NCBI GenBank assembly: GCA_023252315.1
Contig: JAJPEB010000009.1
Location: 1-17,030, forward strand
Origin: Candidatus Woesearchaeota archaeon
Lineage (GTDB): Archaea; Nanobdellota; Nanobdellia; Woesearchaeales; UBA525
Length of the DNA: 17,030 nucleotides
Direction: 5' to 3'
Part shown: positions 10,763 through 17,030 of the stretch, piece by piece
Position numbering within the stretch: position 1 is the stretch's first letter
Layout of the letters: each line of letters begins with the position of its first letter
The notes under the pieces: generated by a model
The model's input: only the letters and a program-made list of their open reading frames with translations
What the model was told of the DNA's origin: nothing
Database searches by the model: none
Made by a program: the position numbers and the translations under genes

Positions 10763-12919
10763 GTGGAGGGACGGGAGCTGCGCGGTCTTCTCATGCTCTG
10801 CGCGGCAGCGCTGCTCGCGCTCGCGGCGGCGCGAGGGGCGCACGCGGCGTCGTTCGGCTGCGAGATCCTGCAGGGGAGCTGCCTCGCGAACGAGACGCTG
10901 CTCGTGCGGCTCAACTCGTCGGAGGCGGGCCAGGCGCCCAACAACAGCCACGCGCAGCTCGCGAACTTCTCGGGCGGCGCGTACCCGTACAGCGTCTGCT
11001 GCTGGACCGACGCGTTCCGCTCGATGGGCAACGCCTGCACGCCAGGATCCGCGCGCGTGCTCGCGCTCGCAGCACCCTCCGACAGCCACTCGCAGGCGGG
11101 CAACCAGTCGGGGTACGCGTGGAGCGCCTGCCTCAACGCGAGCGTCGGCACCGTGAGCTGCGAGTATCCTGTCGGCGCATGCTCTGCTGGCTATGCCCCT
11201 GTCGCGAGCATGGCGTCGTCGGAGCCTGGCGACGGCAACCTCACGAACGCGCACCTCGCGGCGCCCGGGCACTACGCGCGGCAGGCCTGCTGCAGGATCG
11301 CGTCGCTGGGCCCTCCCTCCGTCGCGGCGGCGATCATCAGCCCCATCAACGTGACGCGAAGGTCCGACGTGCTGTGCGGCAACGGCACGGTGTCGGACCC
11401 CGACGGCGACGCGGTGACGCTGCACTATGATTGGTATGCGAACGGCACGAGCGTCGCGGTGCTCAACCTCCCGATGGACTACGATCCCGACGCGGCGACG
11501 ACCCACGACATCTCCGGGTACGGCAACCACGCGGCGGTGCACGGGGCGGCGTTCCTGCCGACTGGGGGGAGGATCGGCGGCGCGTTCTCCTTCGACGGCA
11601 TCGACGATTACCTCGACGCCGGCAACAGCTCGCGCCTCGACATCACGGGCCCGATCACGATCGCGGCATGGGTGAGGCTCGCGCAGGGGTCGCACTTCGA
11701 CCCGATCGCCTCGAAGGCTGTGGGTAACGGGGCCGCGAACGACCCGTTCGATTTCAGGACCGACGGCAGCGCTGCGCCCAAGCTCGAGCTTGTGCGGGCG
11801 AACGCGTCCTCGTTCGAGTCCGTCTCGAGCGCCTCGGCTCTCGGGCTCAACGCCTGGCACCACGTGGCCGTCACGGTCGACGCGGGCAAGGCCTACGCGT
11901 TCTATATCGACGGACAGCCCGCGGGGAATGGGACGTTCACCGTCTCGCCGACGGGCAACGCGAACCCCGTGCTCATCGGCCGCAGGGACGACGGGCTCTC
12001 GCTCAACGGCTCCATCGACGAGGAGATGGTCCTCAACAGGTCGCTCTCTCCAGGCGAGGTCGCGACGCTCTACGCGACCGGCAACCGCTTCCTCAACCGC
12101 TCGGAGCTGCGCAAGACGGACGAGTGGAACTGCTCGATCACGCCCGTCGACAGCACCGGGCTCAACGGCACGACGGTGCGCAGCGCGCGCACGCGCGTCG
12201 AGGGGTCGCTCCCGCTCGCGGCGACGCTGCTCTACCCCGCGAACGGCAACGCGAGCGTCTTCGAGCGCACCGTGGCGTTCGACTGGAACGACTCGGACGA
12301 GCCCGACGGCGACCCGCTCAATTACACGCTCAACCTCAGCGTCGCCGCGGGCCCGTGCGGCGTGCAGAGGGAGCAGACGGGCATCGCGCAGAGCAACTTC
12401 ACGCTCGGCGAGCTGTGCGTCGACCAGGCGTACTGGTGGAACGTCACGGCGTGCGACGTCGATGGCTGCTCGCCCGCGAGCGCGACGTCCAACTTCACCG
12501 TCGCGAGCGTGCTCTCGATCGCGCTGCGCAACGCGAGCGCTGACCTCGGCGCGCTCAGCTTCGGGCAGAGCGCGGCCACGGACGCAGGCGCGGGATCGCC
12601 GTTCCTGCTCGAGAACGACGGCAACGTCGTCGCGAACGTCACGCTCGCGGGCAACGCGTCGCCCTTCTCGACCGTAGGCCTCGGCAGCACGGCGTTCCAG
12701 TTCCGCGTCGCGCAGAATGAGACTGGCAGCCTCGACGCCGCGGGGAGCCAGGTATCGTACGCGCCCGTGCCGGCGAACGCGACGAGCGCGATCGGGCGCT
12801 TCAACTACTCCGACGCGTCGGACCTCGTCGCGATCCATGTGAACGTCACGGTCCCTCCTGGCGAGCCCTCGGGACCCAAGGCGGCGAACATCACGCTGCA
12901 AGCGGTGGTGGCGGGATGA
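10763..12919 (+). CDS. Secreted LamG-domain surface protein with N-terminal cysteine repeats
   Basis: 718 residues, GTG start fixed by TATA distance. Signal peptide about 1-28 (LLMLCAAALLALAAARGAHA). Residues 33-177 hold cysteine repeats ending in VCC, SACL and ACC. Residues about 238-450 form a LamG/concanavalin-like domain: AFSFDGIDDYLDAG, ITIAAWVRL, NAWHHVAVTVD, YIDGQPAG and GSIDEEMVLNRSLSPGEV. LamG domains often bind sugars or mediate adhesion. A fibronectin-like stretch with four cysteines follows (about 485-580), then a terminal domain (583-718) with FLLENDGNVVANVTL and SDASDLVAIHVNVTVP that recurs in the gene at 14504. Dense NxS/T sequons. No membrane anchor is seen. Its stop overlaps the next start (ATGA), so it leads the surface operon. 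Confidence 0.9.
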   Translation: MEGRELRGLLMLCAAALLALAAARGAHAASFGCEILQGSCLANETLLVRLNSSEAGQAPNNSHAQLANFSGGAYPYSVCCWTDAFRSMGNACTPGSARVLALAAPSDSHSQAGNQSGYAWSACLNASVGTVSCEYPVGACSAGYAPVASMASSEPGDGNLTNAHLAAPGHYARQACCRIASLGPPSVAAAIISPINVTRRSDVLCGNGTVSDPDGDAVTLHYDWYANGTSVAVLNLPMDYDPDAATTHDISGYGNHAAVHGAAFLPTGGRIGGAFSFDGIDDYLDAGNSSRLDITGPITIAAWVRLAQGSHFDPIASKAVGNGAANDPFDFRTDGSAAPKLELVRANASSFESVSSASALGLNAWHHVAVTVDAGKAYAFYIDGQPAGNGTFTVSPTGNANPVLIGRRDDGLSLNGSIDEEMVLNRSLSPGEVATLYATGNRFLNRSELRKTDEWNCSITPVDSTGLNGTTVRSARTRVEGSLPLAATLLYPANGNASVFERTVAFDWNDSDEPDGDPLNYTLNLSVAAGPCGVQREQTGIAQSNFTLGELCVDQAYWWNVTACDVDGCSPASATSNFTVASVLSIALRNASADLGALSFGQSAATDAGAGSPFLLENDGNVVANVTLAGNASPFSTVGLGSTAFQFRVAQNETGSLDAAGSQVSYAPVPANATSAIGRFNYSDASDLVAIHVNVTVPPGEPSGPKAANITLQAVVAG
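10859..11293 (+). repeat. Three diverged copies of a ~35-residue cysteine-containing unit
   Basis: Residues 33-177 of the LamG protein. Units: LLVRLNSSEAGQ...NNSHAQL...YPYSVCC (about 46-80), VLALAAPSDSHSQ...YAWSACL (about 99-124) and VASMASSEPGDG...TNAHLA...YARQACC (about 147-177). Units 1 and 3 are each preceded by C-x6-C (C33/C40 and C133/C140). Confidence 0.65.
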
Positions 12920-14067
12920 GGGGCGCTCCGCTCGCGCTCGTGCTGCTCGCGATCGCGCTGTGCGCCCCGCCCGCGCTCGGTCTCGGCGTCTCGCCCGCGC
13001 AGCGCATCGCGTACGCGAACGGGACCGCGCAGGAGCTCTCGTTCCGCCCGGTCCTCTCGCCCTCGGAGCGGGGCACGCTCTCCGCGCGTGTCGAGGGCGA
13101 TCTCGCGCAATACATCTCGGCGACGATCGAGGGCGAGGAGGGCGCGCGCACCGTCGTCGTGCGCATCCCCCCGCTCGTGGGCATCGCGCCGGGCCCGCAC
13201 GGGCAGCGCATCGTGCTCTCGCTCGCGCCCGCCGCAGCGCAAGGGGAGTTCTCCGCGCGCACGGAGGTCGCGGCGAGGCTCACGGTCATCGCCCCCACGC
13301 CCGACGCGTTCCTGCGCGCGTACTGGGACGTGGCGAGCGACACGGGATCGGGCGCCGTGCGCGCCACGCTCACGCTCGAGAACCTCGGCGCGCTGCCGAC
13401 TACGCCCGAGGCTGCGGGGATCGCGCTCGCGGACGGCTCGCGCACGGACACCATAGTGTTCTTGCCTCTGCCCGCGCAGATCGCCCCGGGCGCGTCCGTG
13501 CGCGTGGACGGACGGTACGACCTCTCGGCTCCCGGCGCGCTCGCGCCCGGCATGTACGACGCGACGCTCGACGTGCGCTACGGGGGCGCGACGATCGAGG
13601 AGCGAAGGCGCGTGCCGCTCGGATCGCCGCGCGTCACGGTGTCGTCGCTCGCGCTCGAGCGGGAGGGGGGGCCGATCTGGCCCGTGCAGGTCGAGGGAGC
13701 GCTCGCGTGGAACGAGCCCGTCGAGGTGCGCGCGCGCCTCTTCGTGGACGATGCGGAGTCGCCCGCGATCGAGGAGCGCTTCAACGCGACGGGACGGATC
13801 TCGCGCACGCTCTACCTCGACACCGCTCGCGCAGGCGTGCCCACGCAGCGGGTGCGCGTCGAGCTCTCGGCGGGGGATTCGATCGCGAGCGCGGACGCGT
13901 CCGCGTCCGCAACGGCCGTCCCGCCCTCGCGCATGTGGCGGTGGCTCGCGTTCGCCGCCGCGATCGCCTGCGCGCTCGCGGCGCTGCTGCGCTGGCGGAT
14001 GCCCCCGCGCGCGAAGCCCGTGCCTGCGCAGGCGCCGCCGCAGGGCCCGCCTGAGCTACATTTATAA
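12916..14067 (+). CDS. Exported beta-rich protein with C-terminal membrane anchor (paralogue of the 15484 gene)
   Basis: 383 residues. Signal peptide about 1-22 (APLALVLLAIALCAPPALG), an extracellular part made of beta-sandwich-like segments (about 23-340), one membrane helix (about 343-358) and a short Pro/Ala tail. I do not recognise a named family; the strands resemble CARDB/NEW3-type Ig-like domains. It aligns along its length with the protein at 15484: LTVIAPTP against LTVRVLSPDP, PGMYDATLDVRYGG against GGDYDVNATVSYGG, and SPRVTVSS against TLHVDVPD. The ATG overlaps the LamG gene stop by four bases (ATGA), implying translational coupling. It probably anchors or carries the secreted LamG protein; this is inference from context. 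Confidence 0.88.
   Translation: MRGAPLALVLLAIALCAPPALGLGVSPAQRIAYANGTAQELSFRPVLSPSERGTLSARVEGDLAQYISATIEGEEGARTVVVRIPPLVGIAPGPHGQRIVLSLAPAAAQGEFSARTEVAARLTVIAPTPDAFLRAYWDVASDTGSGAVRATLTLENLGALPTTPEAAGIALADGSRTDTIVFLPLPAQIAPGASVRVDGRYDLSAPGALAPGMYDATLDVRYGGATIEERRRVPLGSPRVTVSSLALEREGGPIWPVQVEGALAWNEPVEVRARLFVDDAESPAIEERFNATGRISRTLYLDTARAGVPTQRVRVELSAGDSIASADASASATAVPPSRMWRWLAFAAAIACALAALLRWRMPPRAKPVPAQAPPQGPPELHL
14060..14067 (+). promoter_or_regulatory. Internal TATA box overlapping the stop codon of the upstream gene
   Basis: ATTTATAA encodes the last codons and the TAA stop of the 12916 gene. It ends 24 bases before ATG 14091, the same spacing as the leaderless promoters elsewhere in the window. 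Confidence 0.55.
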
Positions 14068-14090
14068 TGCGCGCGACCCGGCAGCGCCGC

Positions 14091-14351
14091 ATGGAACGCG
14101 CGCTCGGCCTCCCGCTGCTCGCGCTCGCGCTCGTCGGCGCAGTCCTGCTCGGCAGCGGTGCCACGGGGATGTTCGCGCTCTCGCAGAGCTGCTGCTTCGG
14201 CCCCTCATGCGCGCACGACTACCTGTGCGACGCCGCGGAGCCCGCCGCCGGATCGCCGTCCCCCGGGCCTGCGCTGGGCCTGATCCTCGGCGCGGCGATG
14301 CTCGGCCTCACGCTCGCGCTCCTGCTGATCCATCGCAAGAACGCGCAGTGA
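14091..14351 (+). CDS. Small membrane protein with two helices and a cysteine-rich loop
   Basis: 86 residues from ATG 14091. An in-frame ATG at 14067 (overlapping the previous stop as TAATG) would add eight mostly basic residues. The TATA distance favours 14091; translational coupling would favour 14067. Helix 1 is about 5-31 and helix 2 about 59-80, with a loop holding C34, C35, C40 and C46 (SCCFGPSC...YLC) and a Pro/Ala/Gly stretch. With two helices the loop may lie outside, where the four cysteines could form disulfides; the orientation is not certain. No family recognised. Operon position suggests a role with the neighbouring surface proteins. Confidence 0.7.
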   Translation: MERALGLPLLALALVGAVLLGSGATGMFALSQSCCFGPSCAHDYLCDAAEPAAGSPSPGPALGLILGAAMLGLTLALLLIHRKNAQ

Positions 14352-14421
14352 GCCGGGCCGGGGCCCTTGGGGAGTGCCTCGGCGGACGACGGCTGTCGGA
14401 TAACCGTGGTGTTCCGCATCG

Positions 14422-14440
14422 CTGGGAGAAACATATAAAT
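14422..14440 (+). promoter_or_regulatory. Promoter of the second part of the surface operon
   Basis: CTGGGAGAAAC followed by ATATAAAT. The CTGG(G)AGAAAC part resembles the ccdA/msrB element with one extra G. Transcription should start near 14462, leaving a leader of about 42 bases with an AGGTGG ribosome site at 14494-14499 before ATG 14504. Confidence 0.65.
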
Positions 14441-14503
14441 ACCCCCGTGAAGGGTGCAGGCGCATGGGCGCGGGCGGCGGCCGCTGCGCGCACAGGTGGT
14501 ACG

Positions 14504-15181
14504 ATGGCGGATCTTTCGAACAAGGCGCTTGCCCTGCTGCTTCTCATCGCGATCGTGACTTCGATCGGCACGACGACGTTCATGCTCACCAAGCTCGGCG
14601 AACGCGGGGCCCAGGGAGACCTCAGCGGCAGGGCGACGACGGGGACCGCGCAGACGACGTTCTCGATCAACAGCCAGCTCTCGATCCGCTTCATCAACAG
14701 CGTCGTCCCCTTCGGCTCCGGCTACGTGAACGGCACGCTCCAGAACAACTGCGTCATGGGCACGAACAACTCTCCGCCCACGGCTCCCGGAAGCGGCTGC
14801 GTGAACTTCAACGCGACCGTGACCGACCAGAACCTCACGATCGAGAACGACGGCAACCTGCTCGCGAACGTCTCGCTCAACTTCAGCTCGAACGCCACGG
14901 GATTCATCGGCGGCAACGAGATCGCGCCCTCGTTCCAGTACCTCGTCAACAACTCGGAGAGCGGCGCATGCGGCGTCATCCAGAACACGTCGTCGGGCTT
15001 CAAGGAGGTCGGCGCGACGGAGACATCCTCGCCGGGCGCGAGGGTATGCACGAGGCTCAACTTCACCGACACCGCAGACCTCATCAACATCGCGTTCTGG
15101 CTGCGCATCCCCGAGGACGCGTCGCCTGGCGCGCACAGCGTCACGATCACCGCCATCGGCTGCGGGGACGGCAGCTGCTAG
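14504..15181 (+). CDS. N-terminally anchored exported protein with 'ENDGN' beta-domain
   Basis: 225 residues. One N-terminal membrane helix (about 7-28, KALALLLLIAIVTSIGTTTFML) with no clear signal cleavage, followed by an extracellular domain. Residues about 52-225 include TTFSINSQLSIRF, LTIENDGNLLANVSL (111-125), FQYLVNNSE and FTDTADLINIAFWLRIPEDASPG. They match the LamG protein's C-terminal domain (583-718) at ENDGN, FQ-F/Y and D-x-DL-x-x-I. About ten NxS/T sequons and six cysteines (C83, C99, C156, C182, C220, C225). The N-terminus lacks a clear archaeal pilin cleavage motif, so a pilin role is not supported. ATG chosen from the AGGTGG site four bases upstream. The next gene begins 3 bases after the stop. 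Confidence 0.85.
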   Translation: MADLSNKALALLLLIAIVTSIGTTTFMLTKLGERGAQGDLSGRATTGTAQTTFSINSQLSIRFINSVVPFGSGYVNGTLQNNCVMGTNNSPPTAPGSGCVNFNATVTDQNLTIENDGNLLANVSLNFSSNATGFIGGNEIAPSFQYLVNNSESGACGVIQNTSSGFKEVGATETSSPGARVCTRLNFTDTADLINIAFWLRIPEDASPGAHSVTITAIGCGDGSC

Positions 15182-15184
15182 GCC

Positions 15185-15478
15185 ATGGCAGCGGACGCCG
15201 CGAGCCCCGCGGGCGCGCAGGGAGCGCAGCCGGCCACGCCCGAGCAGGGCGGCGACCTCTCGTCGCGCACGATCCTCGCGCTCGTGATCCTCACGATCGC
15301 GGTCTCGTTCGTCGGCGCCTTCTTCACGCTCTCGCAGGCGATGGCGCCCGACGCCTCGCCCGCGGCCGCGCCGCACGCGACGACGGCGCAGGTCGGGTTC
15401 GTGATCGAGCCGCCCGCGCGCACGACGGGGACTTCCACGGGCATGGTCACGCTCGGGATCGAGCGCCCGCCCAGGTAG
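15185..15478 (+). CDS. Small N-terminally anchored surface protein
   Basis: 97 residues. An Ala/Gly/Pro/Gln-rich cytoplasmic start (1-24), then a membrane helix (about 28-50: RTILALVILTIAVSFVGAFFTLSQ) that resembles the anchor of the 14504 protein (DLSNK against DLSSR, then a hydrophobic run with S-x-x-G), then a short extracellular part. This ends in two alike beta-hairpin strands, TTAQVGFVIEPPAR and TSTGMVTLGIERPPR, an internal repeat of about 15 residues. No family recognised. ATG lies three bases after the previous stop, and the next gene starts five bases after this stop, with AGGT of the ribosome site covering the stop. Clearly one transcription unit. Confidence 0.8.
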   Translation: MAADAASPAGAQGAQPATPEQGGDLSSRTILALVILTIAVSFVGAFFTLSQAMAPDASPAAAPHATTAQVGFVIEPPARTTGTSTGMVTLGIERPPR

Positions 15479-15483
15479 CGCGC

Positions 15484-16791
15484 ATGGCAGCACGCAAGCC
15501 CCTCGCGCTCGCGCTCCTCGCGCTCGCACTGCTGCTCCCGCTCATCGCCCCCGCGCATGCGGTGGGGTTCGCGAACCTCCCCGCCACGACGGAGTTCCTC
15601 TTCTCGCCCGGCAAGACCGTCGAGGTGCCGCTCTACGTGGTGCGCGGGAGCGCCATCGACGTGACCGTCTCCGCGCCGTCTCCCGATCCCGAGGACGCTG
15701 CGGCGACGCAGCGCGCGCAGAGCATCCTCTCCTACGTCTCGCTCGACGATCCCGCTCCCAAGGGCGGCGAGCGCGAGCTCACCTTGCGCATCGCGTTCCC
15801 GCAGCAGATGGAGCCGGGCACGTACCTCATCGACGTGTGGGCGACGGACAGGCCCCCGCAGCAGGAGGCGACGATCATGGCGGTCGCGTCCGTCAAGATG
15901 CGCCTCACGGTGCGCGTGCTCTCGCCGGACCCGCTGCTCGAGGTGACGGGCATCTCCGTGCCCGCGAGCGCGCAAGGCCTCGCCGCGAACGCGACGCTCA
16001 CGGTCGCGAGCAGGAGCGCGCAGGACGTCCCCGACGCCGTCGCGGCGGTGAACGTCTACTCGAACGGCACCCTCGTCGCGAGCGGGACCACGCGCCACGC
16101 GATGGTCCTCTCCGGCGAGACGGTGGCCCTCACGGCGGCGCTGCCGACCGAGGGGCTCGCGGGCGGCGACTACGACGTCAACGCGACCGTCTCGTACGGC
16201 GGCAGGCAGGCGTCGAGCGCCCAGGAGACGCTCAGGATCGGGACGCTGCATGTCGACGTCCCGGACTACACGCGCACGCTGCTCTTCAACGCGACGAACC
16301 GCTTCTCGTTCACGATCGCGAACCGCTGGAACCGCGACCTGCACGGCGCCTACGCGACGCTGCGCCTCGCGGGCGCGGAGAAGACGACCGCGACCCACGA
16401 TATCCCCGCGTTCGGGACCACGGGCTACGAGGTGTACTTCGATCGCGAGTCCTCGCTCGTGCCGGGCCATGCGCCGGTGAATATCACGATCTCGTACAGC
16501 GACTACGATCCCGCGAGCGGCGAGTACGTGGCGAAGAGGGAATCGATCGTGGTCGACACGGAGATCGCGGCGCCCGCGGCGCAAGAGCGCCCCGCGATCG
16601 CGACGTCCACGCTCGTGCTCTCGGCGACGCTCGCGCTCCTCGTGCTGCTGCTCGTGGCGGCGCTCGTGCTGCTCTCGCGCTCGCATGCGCACGGCGAGGG
16701 CCCTGCGGCGCAGCCTCCCTCCCCGATCCCTCCTGCAGGAGCCGCGCAGGCCACGCAGCCTCTCGCCGAGGAGAAGCCTCGTGGACCGTAA
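15484..16791 (+). CDS. Exported beta-rich protein with C-terminal membrane anchor (paralogue of the 12916 gene)
   Basis: 435 residues. Signal peptide about 1-26 (PLALALLALALLLPLIAPAHA), three or more Ig-like beta segments, membrane helix about 377-397, and a Pro/Ala/Gln-rich tail of 38 residues on the cytoplasmic side. Segment marks: ERELTLRIAFPQQMEPGTYLI, KMRLTVRVLSPDP, GGDYDVNATVSYGG and PVNITISYSDYDP. It aligns with the 12916 protein over most of the length and has one extra extracellular segment (about 260-350). Sequons are present. ATG 15484 is preceded by AGGT at 15474-15477. The upstream open frame in the same phase is arginine-rich and rejected. The last 11 bases overlap the next gene. 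Confidence 0.87.
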   Translation: MAARKPLALALLALALLLPLIAPAHAVGFANLPATTEFLFSPGKTVEVPLYVVRGSAIDVTVSAPSPDPEDAAATQRAQSILSYVSLDDPAPKGGERELTLRIAFPQQMEPGTYLIDVWATDRPPQQEATIMAVASVKMRLTVRVLSPDPLLEVTGISVPASAQGLAANATLTVASRSAQDVPDAVAAVNVYSNGTLVASGTTRHAMVLSGETVALTAALPTEGLAGGDYDVNATVSYGGRQASSAQETLRIGTLHVDVPDYTRTLLFNATNRFSFTIANRWNRDLHGAYATLRLAGAEKTTATHDIPAFGTTGYEVYFDRESSLVPGHAPVNITISYSDYDPASGEYVAKRESIVVDTEIAAPAAQERPAIATSTLVLSATLALLVLLLVAALVLLSRSHAHGEGPAAQPPSPIPPAGAAQATQPLAEEKPRGP

Positions 16792-17030
16792 GCTCGCGTC
16801 GCTCGGCATCGTCTTCCTGTGCGCGGCGGTCGTGGGCGCGCTCGGGGCGTATCTCCTCGTCACGCAGTGGTACGTGCTCGACACGCGCACGGTGCCCGTC
16901 GCGTTCACGGTGAGCGAGGGGAACAGGATAGGGTTCGACGTCGACCCTTCCTCGCTCGCGTTCGGCACTGTCCCGCAAGGCGGCGTCGCGGAGCGCACGA
17001 CCTCGCTCTCGACGCCGCCTTGCGGGACAG
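16781..17030 (+). CDS. Partial N-terminally anchored surface protein, truncated at the window edge
   Basis: GTG 16781 starts VDRKLASLGIVF and a membrane helix (about 5-27, including AAVVGALGAYLLV), followed by VPVAFTVSEGNRIGFDVD and SLAFGTVPQGGVAERTTSLS. This matches the layout of the 14504 protein: anchor, then 'AF-V...IGF', then a segment like DLGALSFGQ that opens the ENDGN domain in the LamG protein. GAGGAGAAG upstream may serve as ribosome site. About 83 codons are visible. The final residues (TPPCGT) fall in a sequence that is an inverted copy of bases 16968-16988 and are probably not genuine. Confidence 0.75.
   Translation, partial: MDRKLASLGIVFLCAAVVGALGAYLLVTQWYVLDTRTVPVAFTVSEGNRIGFDVDPSSLAFGTVPQGGVAERTTSLSTPPCGT
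16968..17030. repeat. Perfect 21-base inverted repeat reaching the window end
   Basis: Bases 16968-16988 (beginning CTGTCCCGCAAGG) are exactly reverse-complementary to 17010-17030, with a 21-base spacer. The second arm ends on the very last base. This looks like a fold-back or chimeric-read artefact at a contig end rather than a natural hairpin inside a coding region. Confidence 0.9.

Noticed and set aside
14464..15483. ATG 14464 lies about 25 bases from the 14434 TATA box and opens a very long frame that reads into the 15484 protein.
   Set aside because: The first 340 residues are Arg/His/Gln-rich with no membrane helix or domain, a shadow of the 14504 and 15185 genes. Those genes have ribosome sites, anchors and conserved domains.
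1..17030. CRISPR arrays, insertion sequences, integrases, rRNA genes.
   Set aside because: No regularly spaced direct repeats, transposase-like proteins, terminal repeats or rRNA-like stretches were seen.

Overview
The window is a GC-rich, gene-dense archaeal fragment. The archaeal call rests on TATA boxes of the TTTTAAA/TTTATAA type at a near-constant distance from many start codons (leaderless transcripts), on GGTGA-type ribosome sites at other genes, and on gene content: Kae1 of the KEOPS complex and deoxyhypusine synthase, beside exported proteins rich in Asn-glycosylation sequons. A DPANN-type lineage (Micrarchaeota or Diapherotrites, for example) fits the small surface-protein operons, but the sequence alone does not prove this.

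Left part (1-4765). The end of a possible Nudix protein is followed by kae1 (minus). Divergent from kae1 is a compact SET-domain methyltransferase with a post-SET zinc site, then a dihydroorotate dehydrogenase-like gene with an unusual active site. Converging on it is a two-gene operon, ccdA plus a membrane-anchored thioredoxin with a DipZ-type C-terminal domain. Together these two are a split DipZ, a machine that moves reducing power across the membrane.

Middle (4800-10711). Divergent from ccdA is an 820-residue secreted protein with five disulfide-bearing Ig/PKD-like domains, a PEGA domain and a duplicated 8-cysteine module. A promoter with a 16-codon leaderless mini-ORF follows, then deoxyhypusine synthase. 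Converging on that is a probable heme-oxygenase-like (TenA/PqqC/diiron-oxidase type) protein, then an AdoMet decarboxylase-like protein that has lost its pyruvoyl serine and gained a zinc-finger-like tail. msrB is divergent from the latter. The msrB and ccdA promoters share a nearly identical 22-base element, which suggests a small thiol-redox regulon.

Right part (10726-17030). All genes are on the plus strand and close-packed: a secreted LamG protein with cysteine repeats, two paralogous exported beta-proteins with C-terminal membrane anchors, a small two-helix membrane protein, two N-terminally anchored exported proteins, and a truncated third one. A conserved 'ENDGN' beta-domain recurs in at least two of them. 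I read this as an operon for an undescribed cell-surface or adhesion complex. The last 21 bases of the window are the exact reverse complement of bases 16968-16988, most likely a fold-back artefact at a contig end, so the last codons of the final gene should not be trusted.
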